NCBI GenBank assembly: GCA_039030555.1
Contig: JBCCDY010000008.1
Span: forward strand, 124,001-188,000
Length of the DNA: 64,000 bases
Reading direction: 5' to 3'
From: JBCCDY01 sp039030555
GTDB taxonomy: Bacteria; Bacteroidota; Bacteroidia; Cytophagales; Cyclobacteriaceae
Below, one piece after another: positions 16,149-23,518 of the stretch. Within the stretch, counting starts at the first letter, position 1; each line of letters opens with the position of its first letter. Made by a program: the position numbers and the translations under genes. A model generated the notes under the pieces. That model did not search any database. It saw only the letters and a list, made by a program, of their open reading frames with translations, and was not told the origin of the DNA.

Positions 16149-17108
16149 ATGAAAATATTAATCACATTAATCCTTTTTACTATGACGACTTTAACAGCCA
16201 TCAGTCAAAAAACTGATTCAAACAAAACCATATCGGCAGATTTCCCTTTTGAATCACGCTTTCAAAAAGTGTTTAATTCCGAAATGCATTATGTAGATGA
16301 AGGTGATCCTGAATCAGATCATACATTTCTTCTGCTTCATGGAAATCCTACTTCCAACTATTTGTGGAGGAATATCATTCCACATCTGTCAGGTCAGGCA
16401 AGGGTTATTGCACCCGACCTTATCGGCATGGGCAAATCTGGTAAGCCCGATATCGATTACACTTTTGAAGATCACATCAAGTATATGGATGAGTTCATTT
16501 CTCAAATGGATTTGCAAAACATCATACTCGTGATACAGGATTGGGGATCTGGCATTGGATTCCACTACGCTAATAGAAACCGGGATAATGTAGCTGGAAT
16601 TGTATTTTTTGAAGCGATCCTTCGTCCTATGGAATGGAAAGAAGCCAACTTTATTGAGCGTTATATTTTTAAGCGCTTTCGTCATCCAGAAAAAGGTCAT
16701 AAAATGATTGTGGAGAAAAATTTCTTCGTCGATAAGTTCATTCCAATGATGGCTGGAAGAAAGCTCGCAAAAGAGGAAATGGATCATTATAGAGCTCCTT
16801 ATCTTGAAAAAGAACATCGCAAACCAGTAAGGGTATGGCCAACTCAAATTCCCATTGGAGGCGAGCCGGAATTTAGCACTCGAGTAGTTCAAGAATACTA
16901 TGAATATCATCCAACTTCAAATACCCCAAAACTGATGTTTCATGTAAAACCTGGAATGATCATCAAAAAGAAAGAAGCTGAAAAAATTAAAAAAACCTGG
17001 AAAAACCTGGATGTGGTTTACCTCGGAAAAGGGAAACACTACATTCAAGAGCAGTATCCATATGAGATTGGGCAAGGAATAGCTGATTGGTATAGCAGAA
17101 CATTTTAA
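16149..17108 (+). CDS. Haloalkane-dehalogenase-like alpha/beta hydrolase, exported
   Basis: The 319-residue protein has a signal peptide (MKILITLILFTMTTLTAISQ). The rest resembles haloalkane dehalogenases of the LinB/DhaA group: LLHGNPTSNYLWRNIIPHL with halide-binding N66, APDLIGMGKSGKP, IQDWGSGIGFHYA with nucleophile D131 and halide-binding W132, FFEAILRP with catalytic acid E155, and KGKHYIQEQYP with H297. All five expected active-site residues are present, so hydrolytic removal of halide from small alkyl halides is likely. Known members are mainly cytoplasmic, so the signal peptide is unusual. A quinone oxidoreductase gene follows 11 bases downstream. Confidence 0.82.
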   Translation: MKILITLILFTMTTLTAISQKTDSNKTISADFPFESRFQKVFNSEMHYVDEGDPESDHTFLLLHGNPTSNYLWRNIIPHLSGQARVIAPDLIGMGKSGKPDIDYTFEDHIKYMDEFISQMDLQNIILVIQDWGSGIGFHYANRNRDNVAGIVFFEAILRPMEWKEANFIERYIFKRFRHPEKGHKMIVEKNFFVDKFIPMMAGRKLAKEEMDHYRAPYLEKEHRKPVRVWPTQIPIGGEPEFSTRVVQEYYEYHPTSNTPKLMFHVKPGMIIKKKEAEKIKKTWKNLDVVYLGKGKHYIQEQYPYEIGQGIADWYSRTF

Positions 17109-17119
17109 AACAAGCAGAA

Positions 17120-18121
17120 ATGGCAAAATTTGTAGAATTCCACCAAACCGGAGGTCCTGAAGTTCTTCAGATCGTTGAAAAAGAACCTTCAACTCCTGGA
17201 GATAATGAACTTTTGGTGAAAATAAAAGCGGCGGGGCTTAATCAAGCAGAGCTTTTATACTTCATGGGACATTATGTGTTTCAACCTAAATTCCCCTCCA
17301 AAGTAGGTTTAGAGGCATCCGGCATAGTTGCTAACAAAGGGAAAAATGTCACTGATTTTGAACTGGGAGATGAGGTCTGCCTTACTCCTAACATTATGCA
17401 TTACGAATACGGATATCTTGGAGAGTATGCCTTGGTGCCAGGGGAAGCCATCATCAAAAAACCAAAGTCTCTCAGTTTTGATGAAGCAGCATCTTTTTGG
17501 ATGACTTATGCCACCAGTTACACAGGTTTAGTCCTAAAAGGAGGATTAAACAAAGGTGCTGATCAAACGGTAGTTATTAGCGCAGCCAGTTCTGCAGTCG
17601 GGATAGCGGCGATACAAATGGCTAAAAACTTTGGTGCGAGGGTGATTGCAACCAGTCGAACTTTTGAGAAAAAAGATTTTCTGGAATCTCAAGGGGCTGA
17701 TTTCGTAATTGCCACAGAAGAAGAAAACTTCGTTGAAAAAGTGAATGAATTCACTGAAGGTGAAGGTTTTCAAATTGCCTTTGATCCTATTGGTGGTACC
17801 TTCTGGAATGAATTAGCCGATGCTGCCGGGCAAGAAGCTAGAATTATCGTCTACGGAGCCTTATCATTGGATTTTGAATCCCCTTTCCCAACACTCCTCA
17901 CCTTCGTGAAAGGACTGTCTTTCATCGGTTTTCACCTGGTATTTCACTTATTACAACACCCAAATCGTTTTGAAAAAGTAAAAAAACATCTCCTGGAAGG
18001 CTTGGAGCAAAGAATTTACAAACCTGTGATAGATCGATCTTTTACTTTAGAGGAAATGCAAAATGCTTATGAATATATGATGAGTGGAAAGCAAAAAGGA
18101 AAGATTCTGGTGAAGCCCTGA
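17120..18121 (+). CDS. Zinc-free quinone oxidoreductase-like MDR protein
   Basis: The 333-residue protein is a medium-chain dehydrogenase/reductase: a GroES-like domain (1-120; KIKAAGLNQAELLYFMG, KVGLEASGIVANKG) and an NADPH-binding Rossmann domain (VVISAASSAVGIAAIQMAKNFGARVIAT, about 150-180). The cysteine ligands of zinc alcohol dehydrogenases are absent, which places it with quinone oxidoreductases/enone reductases. It is probably co-transcribed with the dehalogenase-like gene. Whether it acts on a product of that exported enzyme is unknown, since this protein is cytoplasmic. Confidence 0.85.
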   Translation: MAKFVEFHQTGGPEVLQIVEKEPSTPGDNELLVKIKAAGLNQAELLYFMGHYVFQPKFPSKVGLEASGIVANKGKNVTDFELGDEVCLTPNIMHYEYGYLGEYALVPGEAIIKKPKSLSFDEAASFWMTYATSYTGLVLKGGLNKGADQTVVISAASSAVGIAAIQMAKNFGARVIATSRTFEKKDFLESQGADFVIATEEENFVEKVNEFTEGEGFQIAFDPIGGTFWNELADAAGQEARIIVYGALSLDFESPFPTLLTFVKGLSFIGFHLVFHLLQHPNRFEKVKKHLLEGLEQRIYKPVIDRSFTLEEMQNAYEYMMSGKQKGKILVKP

Positions 18122-18142
18122 TACAAAACCCAAAAATCTTCA

Positions 18143-19114
18143 CTAAGCTAACATCTCGAACCGAGTATATTTTTCTTTATAAGCATTGGGAGTCATACCC
18201 GTCACTTTCTTGAAAACTTCTCGGAATGATTTGGTATCGTTGTAACCGACTTCAAACATTACTTCTGAGACTGTCTTTTTCCCTCTTTCTAGTTCCTGCT
18301 TAGCAGCTTCAATTTTAACTCGTTGAATATATTCAAGCACCGTATTACTGGTACAACCTTTGAACCTTCTTTCAAATGTTCTCCGTCCTACCCCGACAGA
18401 ATCACAGAGACCCTCAACAGATATTTTCTCTTGAAAGTGAGTTTCGATATACACCTGAGCTTTTAGCACTTCTTTGTCTTTATGAGATTTTTGTCCAGAG
18501 AATATCATGAAGGGTGACTGGCTTTTTCGATCGATATCAACCATAAATGCTTTCGCCGTTGCAATAGCTACTTCTCTGCCAACATACCGCTCGATCAGAT
18601 AAATCAATAGGTTGGCAAAAGCCAAGGCTCCACCACTTGTATAAATACGATCTGACTCGGAGACAATTCTCTCATCCTCCAACACTATGTTAGGAAAAAG
18701 CTTTCTGAAATCATCACCGGAACCCCAGTGGGTAGAGCATTTTTTTCCATCCAGAACACCGATTCCAGCTAAAAAGAATGCCCCAACACACATACTGACC
18801 AAATCAGCACCTTGATCATACTGCTTTAAAACCCAGGGAATTAAAGTTTGATTCTCTTCAACAACCTTCATAGGATCACCAAATGTCGCAGGGATAATGA
18901 CTACATCAGTTTTATCCACTTCACTAACCAATCGGTCTACCTTTATAGTGAAAAGACCATTATGAGATTTTATTTCTTTTGAAATACCGAGGATCTCTAT
19001 ATCAAAAATGGGTTCAGGCAAATTCTCATTTACCCAGGTAAACATCTGTCGTGTCAAATCAAGATTTGTGATACTGAAATCACCATTCGGGGCTATAATC
19101 GATACTCTTTTCAT
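18143..19114 (-). CDS. GlxA-family transcriptional regulator (DJ-1/PfpI + AraC)
   Basis: The 323 residues combine an N-terminal DJ-1/PfpI domain (1-190; TDVVIIPATFGDP, DLVSMCVGAFFLAGIGVLDGKKCSTHW with C109 at the nucleophile-elbow position) with a C-terminal AraC DNA-binding domain (about 220-315; ISVEGLCDSVGVGRRTFERRFKGC and VSEVMFEVGYNDTKSFREVFKKVTG). It is divergent from the VOC/SRPBCC cluster that begins at 19255. A 22-base-spaced repeat and palindrome lie immediately upstream of its start. It probably controls that cluster, its own gene, or both. Confidence 0.88.
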   Translation of the reverse strand: MKRVSIIAPNGDFSITNLDLTRQMFTWVNENLPEPIFDIEILGISKEIKSHNGLFTIKVDRLVSEVDKTDVVIIPATFGDPMKVVEENQTLIPWVLKQYDQGADLVSMCVGAFFLAGIGVLDGKKCSTHWGSGDDFRKLFPNIVLEDERIVSESDRIYTSGGALAFANLLIYLIERYVGREVAIATAKAFMVDIDRKSQSPFMIFSGQKSHKDKEVLKAQVYIETHFQEKISVEGLCDSVGVGRRTFERRFKGCTSNTVLEYIQRVKIEAAKQELERGKKTVSEVMFEVGYNDTKSFREVFKKVTGMTPNAYKEKYTRFEMLA

Positions 19115-19134
19115 ATAAGAAATTTATGAAAACC

Positions 19135-19172
19135 GATTGTCGCGATCAACCTCTGAGATTGCCGCAATCTCA
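19135..19172. promoter_or_regulatory. Candidate GlxA-regulator operator: repeat plus palindrome
   Basis: GATTGTCGCGATC at 19135-19147 is repeated as GATTGCCGCAATC at 19157-19169, 11 of 13 bases equal, offset 22 bases. The second copy is the core of a 19-base palindrome, TGAGATTGCCGCAATCTCA at 19154-19172. Together they lie 20-58 bases upstream of the GlxA-type gene and 83-120 upstream of the first VOC gene. Direct repeats two helical turns apart fit AraC-type binding. Confidence 0.6.
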
Positions 19173-19254
19173 CTTTACAAATCAGAAATGAGCTTTTTAA
19201 ATTTGTGTGAGCTTATAGTCCAGTCCTAAAAACAATATGAAACAAGCATAAGTC

Positions 19255-19644
19255 ATGAATCCAGTTGTACACTTTGAATTACCTTATCATGATGCAGAGA
19301 GGGCAGCAAAATTCTATCAAACTGTCTTTGGTTGGAGAATCGAATTTCTTGGCCCCGAAATGGGAGGTTACATCCTTTTGAACACGGCGGAACATGATGC
19401 AAAACCGGATATGCCAGCAGGCGTAATTAAGGGTGGAATGTTTCCTTTTAAGGAAGATTGGCCAGCACAATACCCTTCTATTGTTATTGGCGTTGGAAAC
19501 ATTATAGAAATAATGAAAGCAATAAACGAAAACGGAGGTAAAGTTCTGAGTAAACCCTATGATATTCCGGGAACTGGAAAGTATGTAGCATTCATAGATT
19601 CAGAAGGCTCCCGGCTCAGTATTTTGGAACTAAGTAAATCGTAA
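19255..19644 (+). CDS. VOC-family (glyoxalase-like) protein
   Basis: A 129-residue protein of the vicinal oxygen chelate superfamily: VHFELPYHDAERAAKFYQTVFGWRIEFLG at the N-terminus and GKYVAFIDSEGSRLSILEL at the C-terminus are the two beta-alpha-beta modules. H5-like and E-like positions that could bind a metal exist (VHFEL, LSILEL), but the substrate cannot be predicted; members include dioxygenases, glyoxalases and resistance proteins. First gene of a run of small single-domain genes on the + strand, divergent from the GlxA-type regulator. Confidence 0.82.
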   Translation: MNPVVHFELPYHDAERAAKFYQTVFGWRIEFLGPEMGGYILLNTAEHDAKPDMPAGVIKGGMFPFKEDWPAQYPSIVIGVGNIIEIMKAINENGGKVLSKPYDIPGTGKYVAFIDSEGSRLSILELSKS

Positions 19645-19666
19645 AATCTACACTAACACACATATC

Positions 19667-20113
19667 ATGAAAACACTTACTTACGCAATTGCAATTAATA
19701 AACCTCGTGATTTTGTTTTCGAAAAAATAACAGACAAGACGGTTTACCCTGACTGGGCCAAAGCTTGGGGTGAAGGAATGACCTACGAAGGAGAATGGAA
19801 GAAGGGTGGCCATATTTCCTTCTTTGATAATACCCAGGGTGGAACCAAAGTACTATTTGAAGAGCTGGTCACCAATGAGTATATAAAAGCTAAACACATT
19901 GCTATGGTGAATCCTCAGAATATAGAAGTAGAGCTCACAGACGATATGATGCGTAAATGGATCGGCTCATTAGAGGAATATCATTTTCATAAAGAGGGTG
20001 ATCAAAATACAAAACTTGAAATCACCATGACCGTGGATGCATCGTTCCAGGAAATGTTTGATAACGCCTGGCCAAAAGCCTTGAAATATTTCAAAGAGGT
20101 CTGCGAATCTTAA
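19667..20113 (+). CDS. SRPBCC-family protein (AHSA1/polyketide-cyclase-like)
   Basis: The 148 residues follow the START-like SRPBCC pattern: INKPRDFVFEKITDKTVYPDWAKAWGEG at the start, beta strands with GGHISFFDN and IKAKHIAMVNPQNIEVEL, and a final helix (FQEMFDNAWPKALKYFKEVCES). Such proteins hold hydrophobic ligands in a helix-grip cavity; no catalytic function can be claimed. It lies 22 bases after the first VOC gene and 43 before the next one, in the same cluster. Confidence 0.8.
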   Translation: MKTLTYAIAINKPRDFVFEKITDKTVYPDWAKAWGEGMTYEGEWKKGGHISFFDNTQGGTKVLFEELVTNEYIKAKHIAMVNPQNIEVELTDDMMRKWIGSLEEYHFHKEGDQNTKLEITMTVDASFQEMFDNAWPKALKYFKEVCES

Positions 20114-20156
20114 TCAATCAGTAATCAACTATTTACCAAATACTAATAAATAAAAA

Positions 20157-20591
20157 ATGGCTTCAGTAAGTATCTATTTAAACTTTGCCCGTGAGACGGA
20201 GCAGGCTTTTAACTTTTACAAATCTGTATTTGGCGGAGAGCTTGGTCAGATAATGAGATTTAGCGATATGCCTCTACAAGAAGGTATGTCTCCGCTTCCG
20301 AAAGAAGATCAAAACCTGATTATGCACACCGACTTAACCATTACCGGAGGGCACATTCTAATGGGATCTGATGCGCCTAAAAGTATGGGATTCAAAATCA
20401 ACATAGGAAATAACATGCACATAAACCTCCAGATCGATACACGAAAAGAGGCAGACCAATTATTCAAAAATCTTTCTGAAGAAGGGGAAGTAACCATGCC
20501 TATGGAAGATCAGTTTTGGGGCGATTACTTCGGTAGTTGTACAGACAAGTTCGGCGTCCAGTGGATGATCAATTGCCCTGAAAAAGCATAA
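20157..20591 (+). CDS. VOC-family protein, PhnB-like
   Basis: A 144-residue PhnB-like VOC protein: VSIYLNFARETEQAFNFYKSVFGGELGQIMRFSDMP near the N-terminus, then ITGGHILMGSDAP and MEDQFWGDYFGSCTDKFGVQWMINCP at the end, the pattern often annotated as 3-demethylubiquinone methyltransferase-like although no methyltransferase domain is present. Substrate unknown. Part of the 19.2-22.5 kb cluster. Confidence 0.83.
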   Translation: MASVSIYLNFARETEQAFNFYKSVFGGELGQIMRFSDMPLQEGMSPLPKEDQNLIMHTDLTITGGHILMGSDAPKSMGFKINIGNNMHINLQIDTRKEADQLFKNLSEEGEVTMPMEDQFWGDYFGSCTDKFGVQWMINCPEKA

Positions 20592-20609
20592 AAACAAACC
20601 GAAACAATC

Positions 20610-20984
20610 ATGACAAAAGTTACATTAAACGCAAACCTGGAAAATTCTGCCGAGAAGGAGTTTCTCAAAAGCTTCAACGTGGCCTTTGCAGAGGGCAATG
20701 CTGGTTACATCATCGACCATGTGAGCGATGATATTCAGTGGACCATTTATGGGGACAAGAAGATCTCCGGCAAAGAAGATTTCACTAAAGAAATCAACAT
20801 CATGAAAGAATACACGGCTGATGAAGTGACCATTCACTCCATCATAACAAATGATCTGGAAGCATCCTTAAATGGCGAAATGAAGATGGGCGATAAGGTC
20901 TATGCATTTTGCGATGTTTACAAATTCACTAATGTAAGCTCCTATACTATTGAGGAAATGCACTCCTATGTCTTGCCTATTTGA
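20610..20984 (+). CDS. NTF2-like/SnoaL-like protein
   Basis: The 124-residue protein has the cone-shaped NTF2-like fold signature: FLKSFNVAFAEGNAGYIIDHVSDDIQWTIYGDKKISGKEDFTKEI, then alternating strands ending in YAFCDVYKFTNVSSYTIEEMHSYVLPI. Members include ketosteroid isomerase, SnoaL cyclases and many proteins without known activity. It lies 18 bases downstream of the PhnB-like gene. A REP-like palindrome begins four bases after its stop. Confidence 0.78.
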   Translation: MTKVTLNANLENSAEKEFLKSFNVAFAEGNAGYIIDHVSDDIQWTIYGDKKISGKEDFTKEINIMKEYTADEVTIHSIITNDLEASLNGEMKMGDKVYAFCDVYKFTNVSSYTIEEMHSYVLPI

Positions 20985-20988
20985 AAAA

Positions 20989-21041
20989 TAGCCACGAACA
21001 CACAAGGTAAAGCCTTGCTGACTTTGCGTCTTAGTGGCCTA
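20989..21041. repeat. REP/MITE-like imperfect palindrome
   Basis: TAGCCACGAACACACAAGG on the left and CTTTGCGTCTTAGTGGCCTA on the right are imperfect inverted repeats (TAG-CCAC.AA.AC.CAAAG). Sequences of this GCCAC..AGACGCAAAG type recur as dispersed intergenic palindromes in several Bacteroidota and other genomes (recalled, not searched). It lies between the NTF2-like and VOC genes. Only one copy is visible in the window. The start of the following VOC gene at the TTG inside this element is an artefact; the ATG at 21054 is preferred. Confidence 0.5.
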
Positions 21042-21053
21042 AATTCCTATACT

Positions 21054-21446
21054 ATGCTAAAAGACAGTCATACTTTCAACTCCTTCACAACAAACAACTT
21101 AGAAACGTCTAAGAAATTTTATGCCGAAACATTAGGCCTCCATGTGGCAGAAAATGAAATGGGCATTCTGGAGATAAAAGCTGCAGGCAGCAACTCATTC
21201 ATCATTTACCCGAAGGGCGATGATCACCTACCCGCCAATTTCACGGTATTAAACTTTGAAGTAAAAAACATAGAAAAAGTAGTAGACCACCTTATTAATA
21301 AGGGCGTCCAATTCGAGCAATACCCTGAACCCATGAAAACGGATAAGAAAGGGATTTGCTGGCATTCCGGTGACAACACAGGCCCTAACATCGCCTGGTT
21401 TAAAGATCCAAGTGGAAACATTTTATCATTGATTGAAGAATTGTAG
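21054..21446 (+). CDS. VOC-family protein
   Basis: The 130-residue protein (from ATG 21054) has VOC modules: HTFNSFTTNNLETSKKFYAETLGLHVAE and GICWHSGDNTGPNIAWFKDPSGNILSLIEEL, the second with the DPSGN.LSL.E ending typical of glyoxalase/bleomycin-resistance-like proteins. A longer frame would start at a TTG at 21015, but those 13 extra codons are encoded by the REP-like palindrome and are not family-like, so the ATG is used. Third VOC gene of the cluster. Confidence 0.82.
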   Translation: MLKDSHTFNSFTTNNLETSKKFYAETLGLHVAENEMGILEIKAAGSNSFIIYPKGDDHLPANFTVLNFEVKNIEKVVDHLINKGVQFEQYPEPMKTDKKGICWHSGDNTGPNIAWFKDPSGNILSLIEEL

Positions 21447-21478
21447 CTTTAATAAATGCCTTTTTAACTCTTAAAATC

Positions 21479-21907
21479 ATGGAATCTTACCCTCGTATTA
21501 TCCCTACAATGAAGTATGCTGATGCAAAGAAATCTATCAAATGGTTATGCGCAGCATTTGGGTTCGAAGAAAACCTTGTTCATGAATCTGAAGACGGTAA
21601 AATAGCCCATGCACAACTTATTTATAAAGGTAGCATGATCATGTTAGGTTCTACCAATAATGGAAGTGAATATTCAGACCTGATCAAACAGCCTGGAGAC
21701 ATTGGTGGGTTCGAAACACAAAGTCCATACATTGTTGTAGACCAAAATGAAATAGATGATCACTACGAAGGTGCCAAAGCGAACGGTGCTGAAATCATAA
21801 TGGAGCTAAAATCTCAGGACTATGGTGGAAAAGTCTATTCATGTAAAGACCCGGAAGGTCATTTATGGAATTTTGGTTCTTACAATCCCTGGGAGAAGAA
21901 TCAATAA
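21479..21907 (+). CDS. VOC-family protein, PhnB-like
   Basis: A 142-residue VOC protein: RIIPTMKYADAKKSIKWLCAAFGFEENLVHE, HAQLIYKGSMIMLGS, a PYIVVDQNEIDDHYEGAKANGAEII segment and DYGGKVYSCKDPEGHLWNFGSYNPW at the end, the typical glyoxalase-like YSxxDPEGxxWxFG motif. Its stop codon is followed directly by the ATG of the decayed ASCH gene (TAAATG), showing that the two were once tightly linked. Confidence 0.84.
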   Translation: MESYPRIIPTMKYADAKKSIKWLCAAFGFEENLVHESEDGKIAHAQLIYKGSMIMLGSTNNGSEYSDLIKQPGDIGGFETQSPYIVVDQNEIDDHYEGAKANGAEIIMELKSQDYGGKVYSCKDPEGHLWNFGSYNPWEKNQ

Positions 21908-22500
21908 ATGCTATTAAACAGCACCATTTAGAGGACATAAAAGTAGGAAATATAAGTCTTGCATTTCGAAAATGGAAAAAGCCTAGCGTTTTAAAAAGGA
22001 GTCTTTTAAAAACGGCCATCGGTCAGGTAGAAATATGCAACATCAAAAAAATTGATATTTCAGCTATTTCAGGATCAGAAGCGCGGAAAGCAGGCTTTAA
22101 TTCTTTGGATGAGCTTTTACATCAGCTTAAAAAAGTAAAAGAGGGGAAAATCTATAAAATAGAAGTAGCCTATCATTCCCCTGACCCTAGAATTAAGCTA
22201 AGAAGTTAAAAGGAGCTTACAGATATTGAATTTGGTCAACTAAAAGAAAAACTGGAACGGCTTGACCGATATAGTAAATCAGGTGAATGGATTTATGAAA
22301 CTTTAAAATCTATTAAACGATATCCCAAACTGAAAGCAGCAGACTTGGCTGTTAAGATGTCCAGAGAGAAAGAGTGGCTGAAGCTAAATATTCGAAAACT
22401 TAAGAATCTTGGATTAACAATCAGTCATAATCCCAGGTATGAGATCTCTCCTTTAGGAATAGCATATATAGAACTGAGAAATGTAGAGGGTCAGAATTAA
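21908..22500 (+). pseudogene. Broken ASCH/wHTH-domain gene (frameshift and nonsense)
   Basis: One frame (21865-22500) encodes an ASCH/PUA-like part (SLAFRKWKKPSVLKRSLLKTAIGQVEI...GFNSLDELLHQL) and, after an in-frame TAA at 22207-22209, continues for 97 sense codons as a winged-helix-like part (YPKLKAADLAVKMSREKEWLKLNIRKLKNLGLTISHNPRYEISPLGIAYIEL). The two halves together match the ASCH-wHTH protein layout of about 200 residues. Near the start, an ATG at 21908 is out of frame; one extra A in the TTAAAC run would give MLLKQHHLEDIKVG joined to the frame. So it seems to carry a one-base deletion and a stop. If only the stop is real, the 114-residue product from 21865 would be expressed. Confidence 0.65.
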
Positions 22501-22889
22501 TCATTTACAAGCTATATTTTAAATTATCTAAGTCCTGGTTCAATACTTAGATTGACCATATACAAGACTTGTGTTTTCAAAAGTCTAAGCAGTTAGGATA
22601 AATCGTATTCACCGATTCAAATTCTAAAAAAATCTTGAATTGGATAACAAAGATTGAACTGACTACTGAAAAGTTTATAAAGAACTACTCTAATTTCAAT
22701 AATAAATACTATCAATTTCAGGCCATTTTCAGAATAGAATCTGTATTTCAAAATTGCATTAAAAGACACTTTATATAGGTTAAATAATCTAAAAATAAAT
22801 GCTAAATTGTACTTTTTATAGATTATTTTTTCATCTGGCATCATGTTTGATCATTCATCAAAAGATGTTCAACTTTAAATAAGTACGCC
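22501..22889. other. Gene-free spacer with one hairpin
   Basis: This 389-base A+T-rich gap between the decayed ASCH gene and the DUF4251 gene has no credible coding frame. It contains a perfect eight-pair hairpin, ATCTAAGT (22526-22533) with ACTTAGAT (22545-22552), that may end the upstream transcript, although no T run follows. The DUF4251 promoter must lie in the right half, but I see no good TTTG/TAnnTTTG pair. Confidence 0.5.
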
Positions 22890-23441
22890 ATGAAAAAATT
22901 TATAGTTCTAATGATATCGACAATGTTGTTTTCTGGTTTGCATTCACAAGAACATCCAACATCAAAAAGGGATGTCAAAAAAGAAAAGAGAGCCCTAAAA
23001 AAACTTGAGCGGAAAAAAGAGTTGGCTCAAAATTTCGAATTACTCAAAGCTATGGCTGAATCCAAGAGTTTTACTTTAGAAACAACTATGATTAAGGGCA
23101 AATATACCGCTATTAATGTTCTCGGAATTGATAACTTCATTAAAGTGCAGGGTAACAAAATCATTGTACAAACAAGTAATCCTTCCGGATTGGGATCTAA
23201 TGGTCTTGGGGGAATTACAGCCAAAGGATTGATTACTTATTATGATATGAGCATAGACAATCAGACTATTAATATCATTATGCGAATATCTTCCTTCGAA
23301 TTGGGTGAATTTACTTTGAATATGTATTTAAATTCAAACAATAATGCAGTAGCTCGACTAAGGGGTCGTAAAACCACTTTCATTGGAAATGCTAAAGAGG
23401 TTGATGATATTGAACAGTTTGAAGGTAGGAGAAGATTCTAA
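22890..23441 (+). CDS. Exported DUF4251 protein
   Basis: The 183-residue protein has a signal peptide (MKKFIVLMISTMLFSGLHSQ), then a lysine/glutamate-rich helical linker (about 25-60) and a beta-rich domain: IKVQGNKIIVQTSNPSGLGSNGLGGITAKGLITYYDMSIDN and TLNMYLNSNNNAVARLRG, the DUF4251 pattern known mainly from Bacteroidota. Function is unknown; it is probably periplasmic. It stands alone, converging on the serine hydrolase gene with a 77-base gap. Confidence 0.8.
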   Translation: MKKFIVLMISTMLFSGLHSQEHPTSKRDVKKEKRALKKLERKKELAQNFELLKAMAESKSFTLETTMIKGKYTAINVLGIDNFIKVQGNKIIVQTSNPSGLGSNGLGGITAKGLITYYDMSIDNQTINIIMRISSFELGEFTLNMYLNSNNNAVARLRGRKTTFIGNAKEVDDIEQFEGRRRF

Positions 23442-23518
23442 TAAGCTCTGCAAAGAATAACTTTTCACAAGAAGACTTTTTAAGATAGTTTTTTGTCTTA
23501 TAAATACAACATTACTAT

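Noticed and set aside
16389..16910. 173-codon open frame on the minus strand
   Set aside because: It lies wholly inside the dehalogenase-like gene on the other strand, whose motifs are clear, and its translation has no signal, domain or family-like pattern.
21015..21053. TTG start for the third VOC gene
   Set aside because: The extra codons are part of the REP-like palindrome, and the ATG at 21054 fits the family start.
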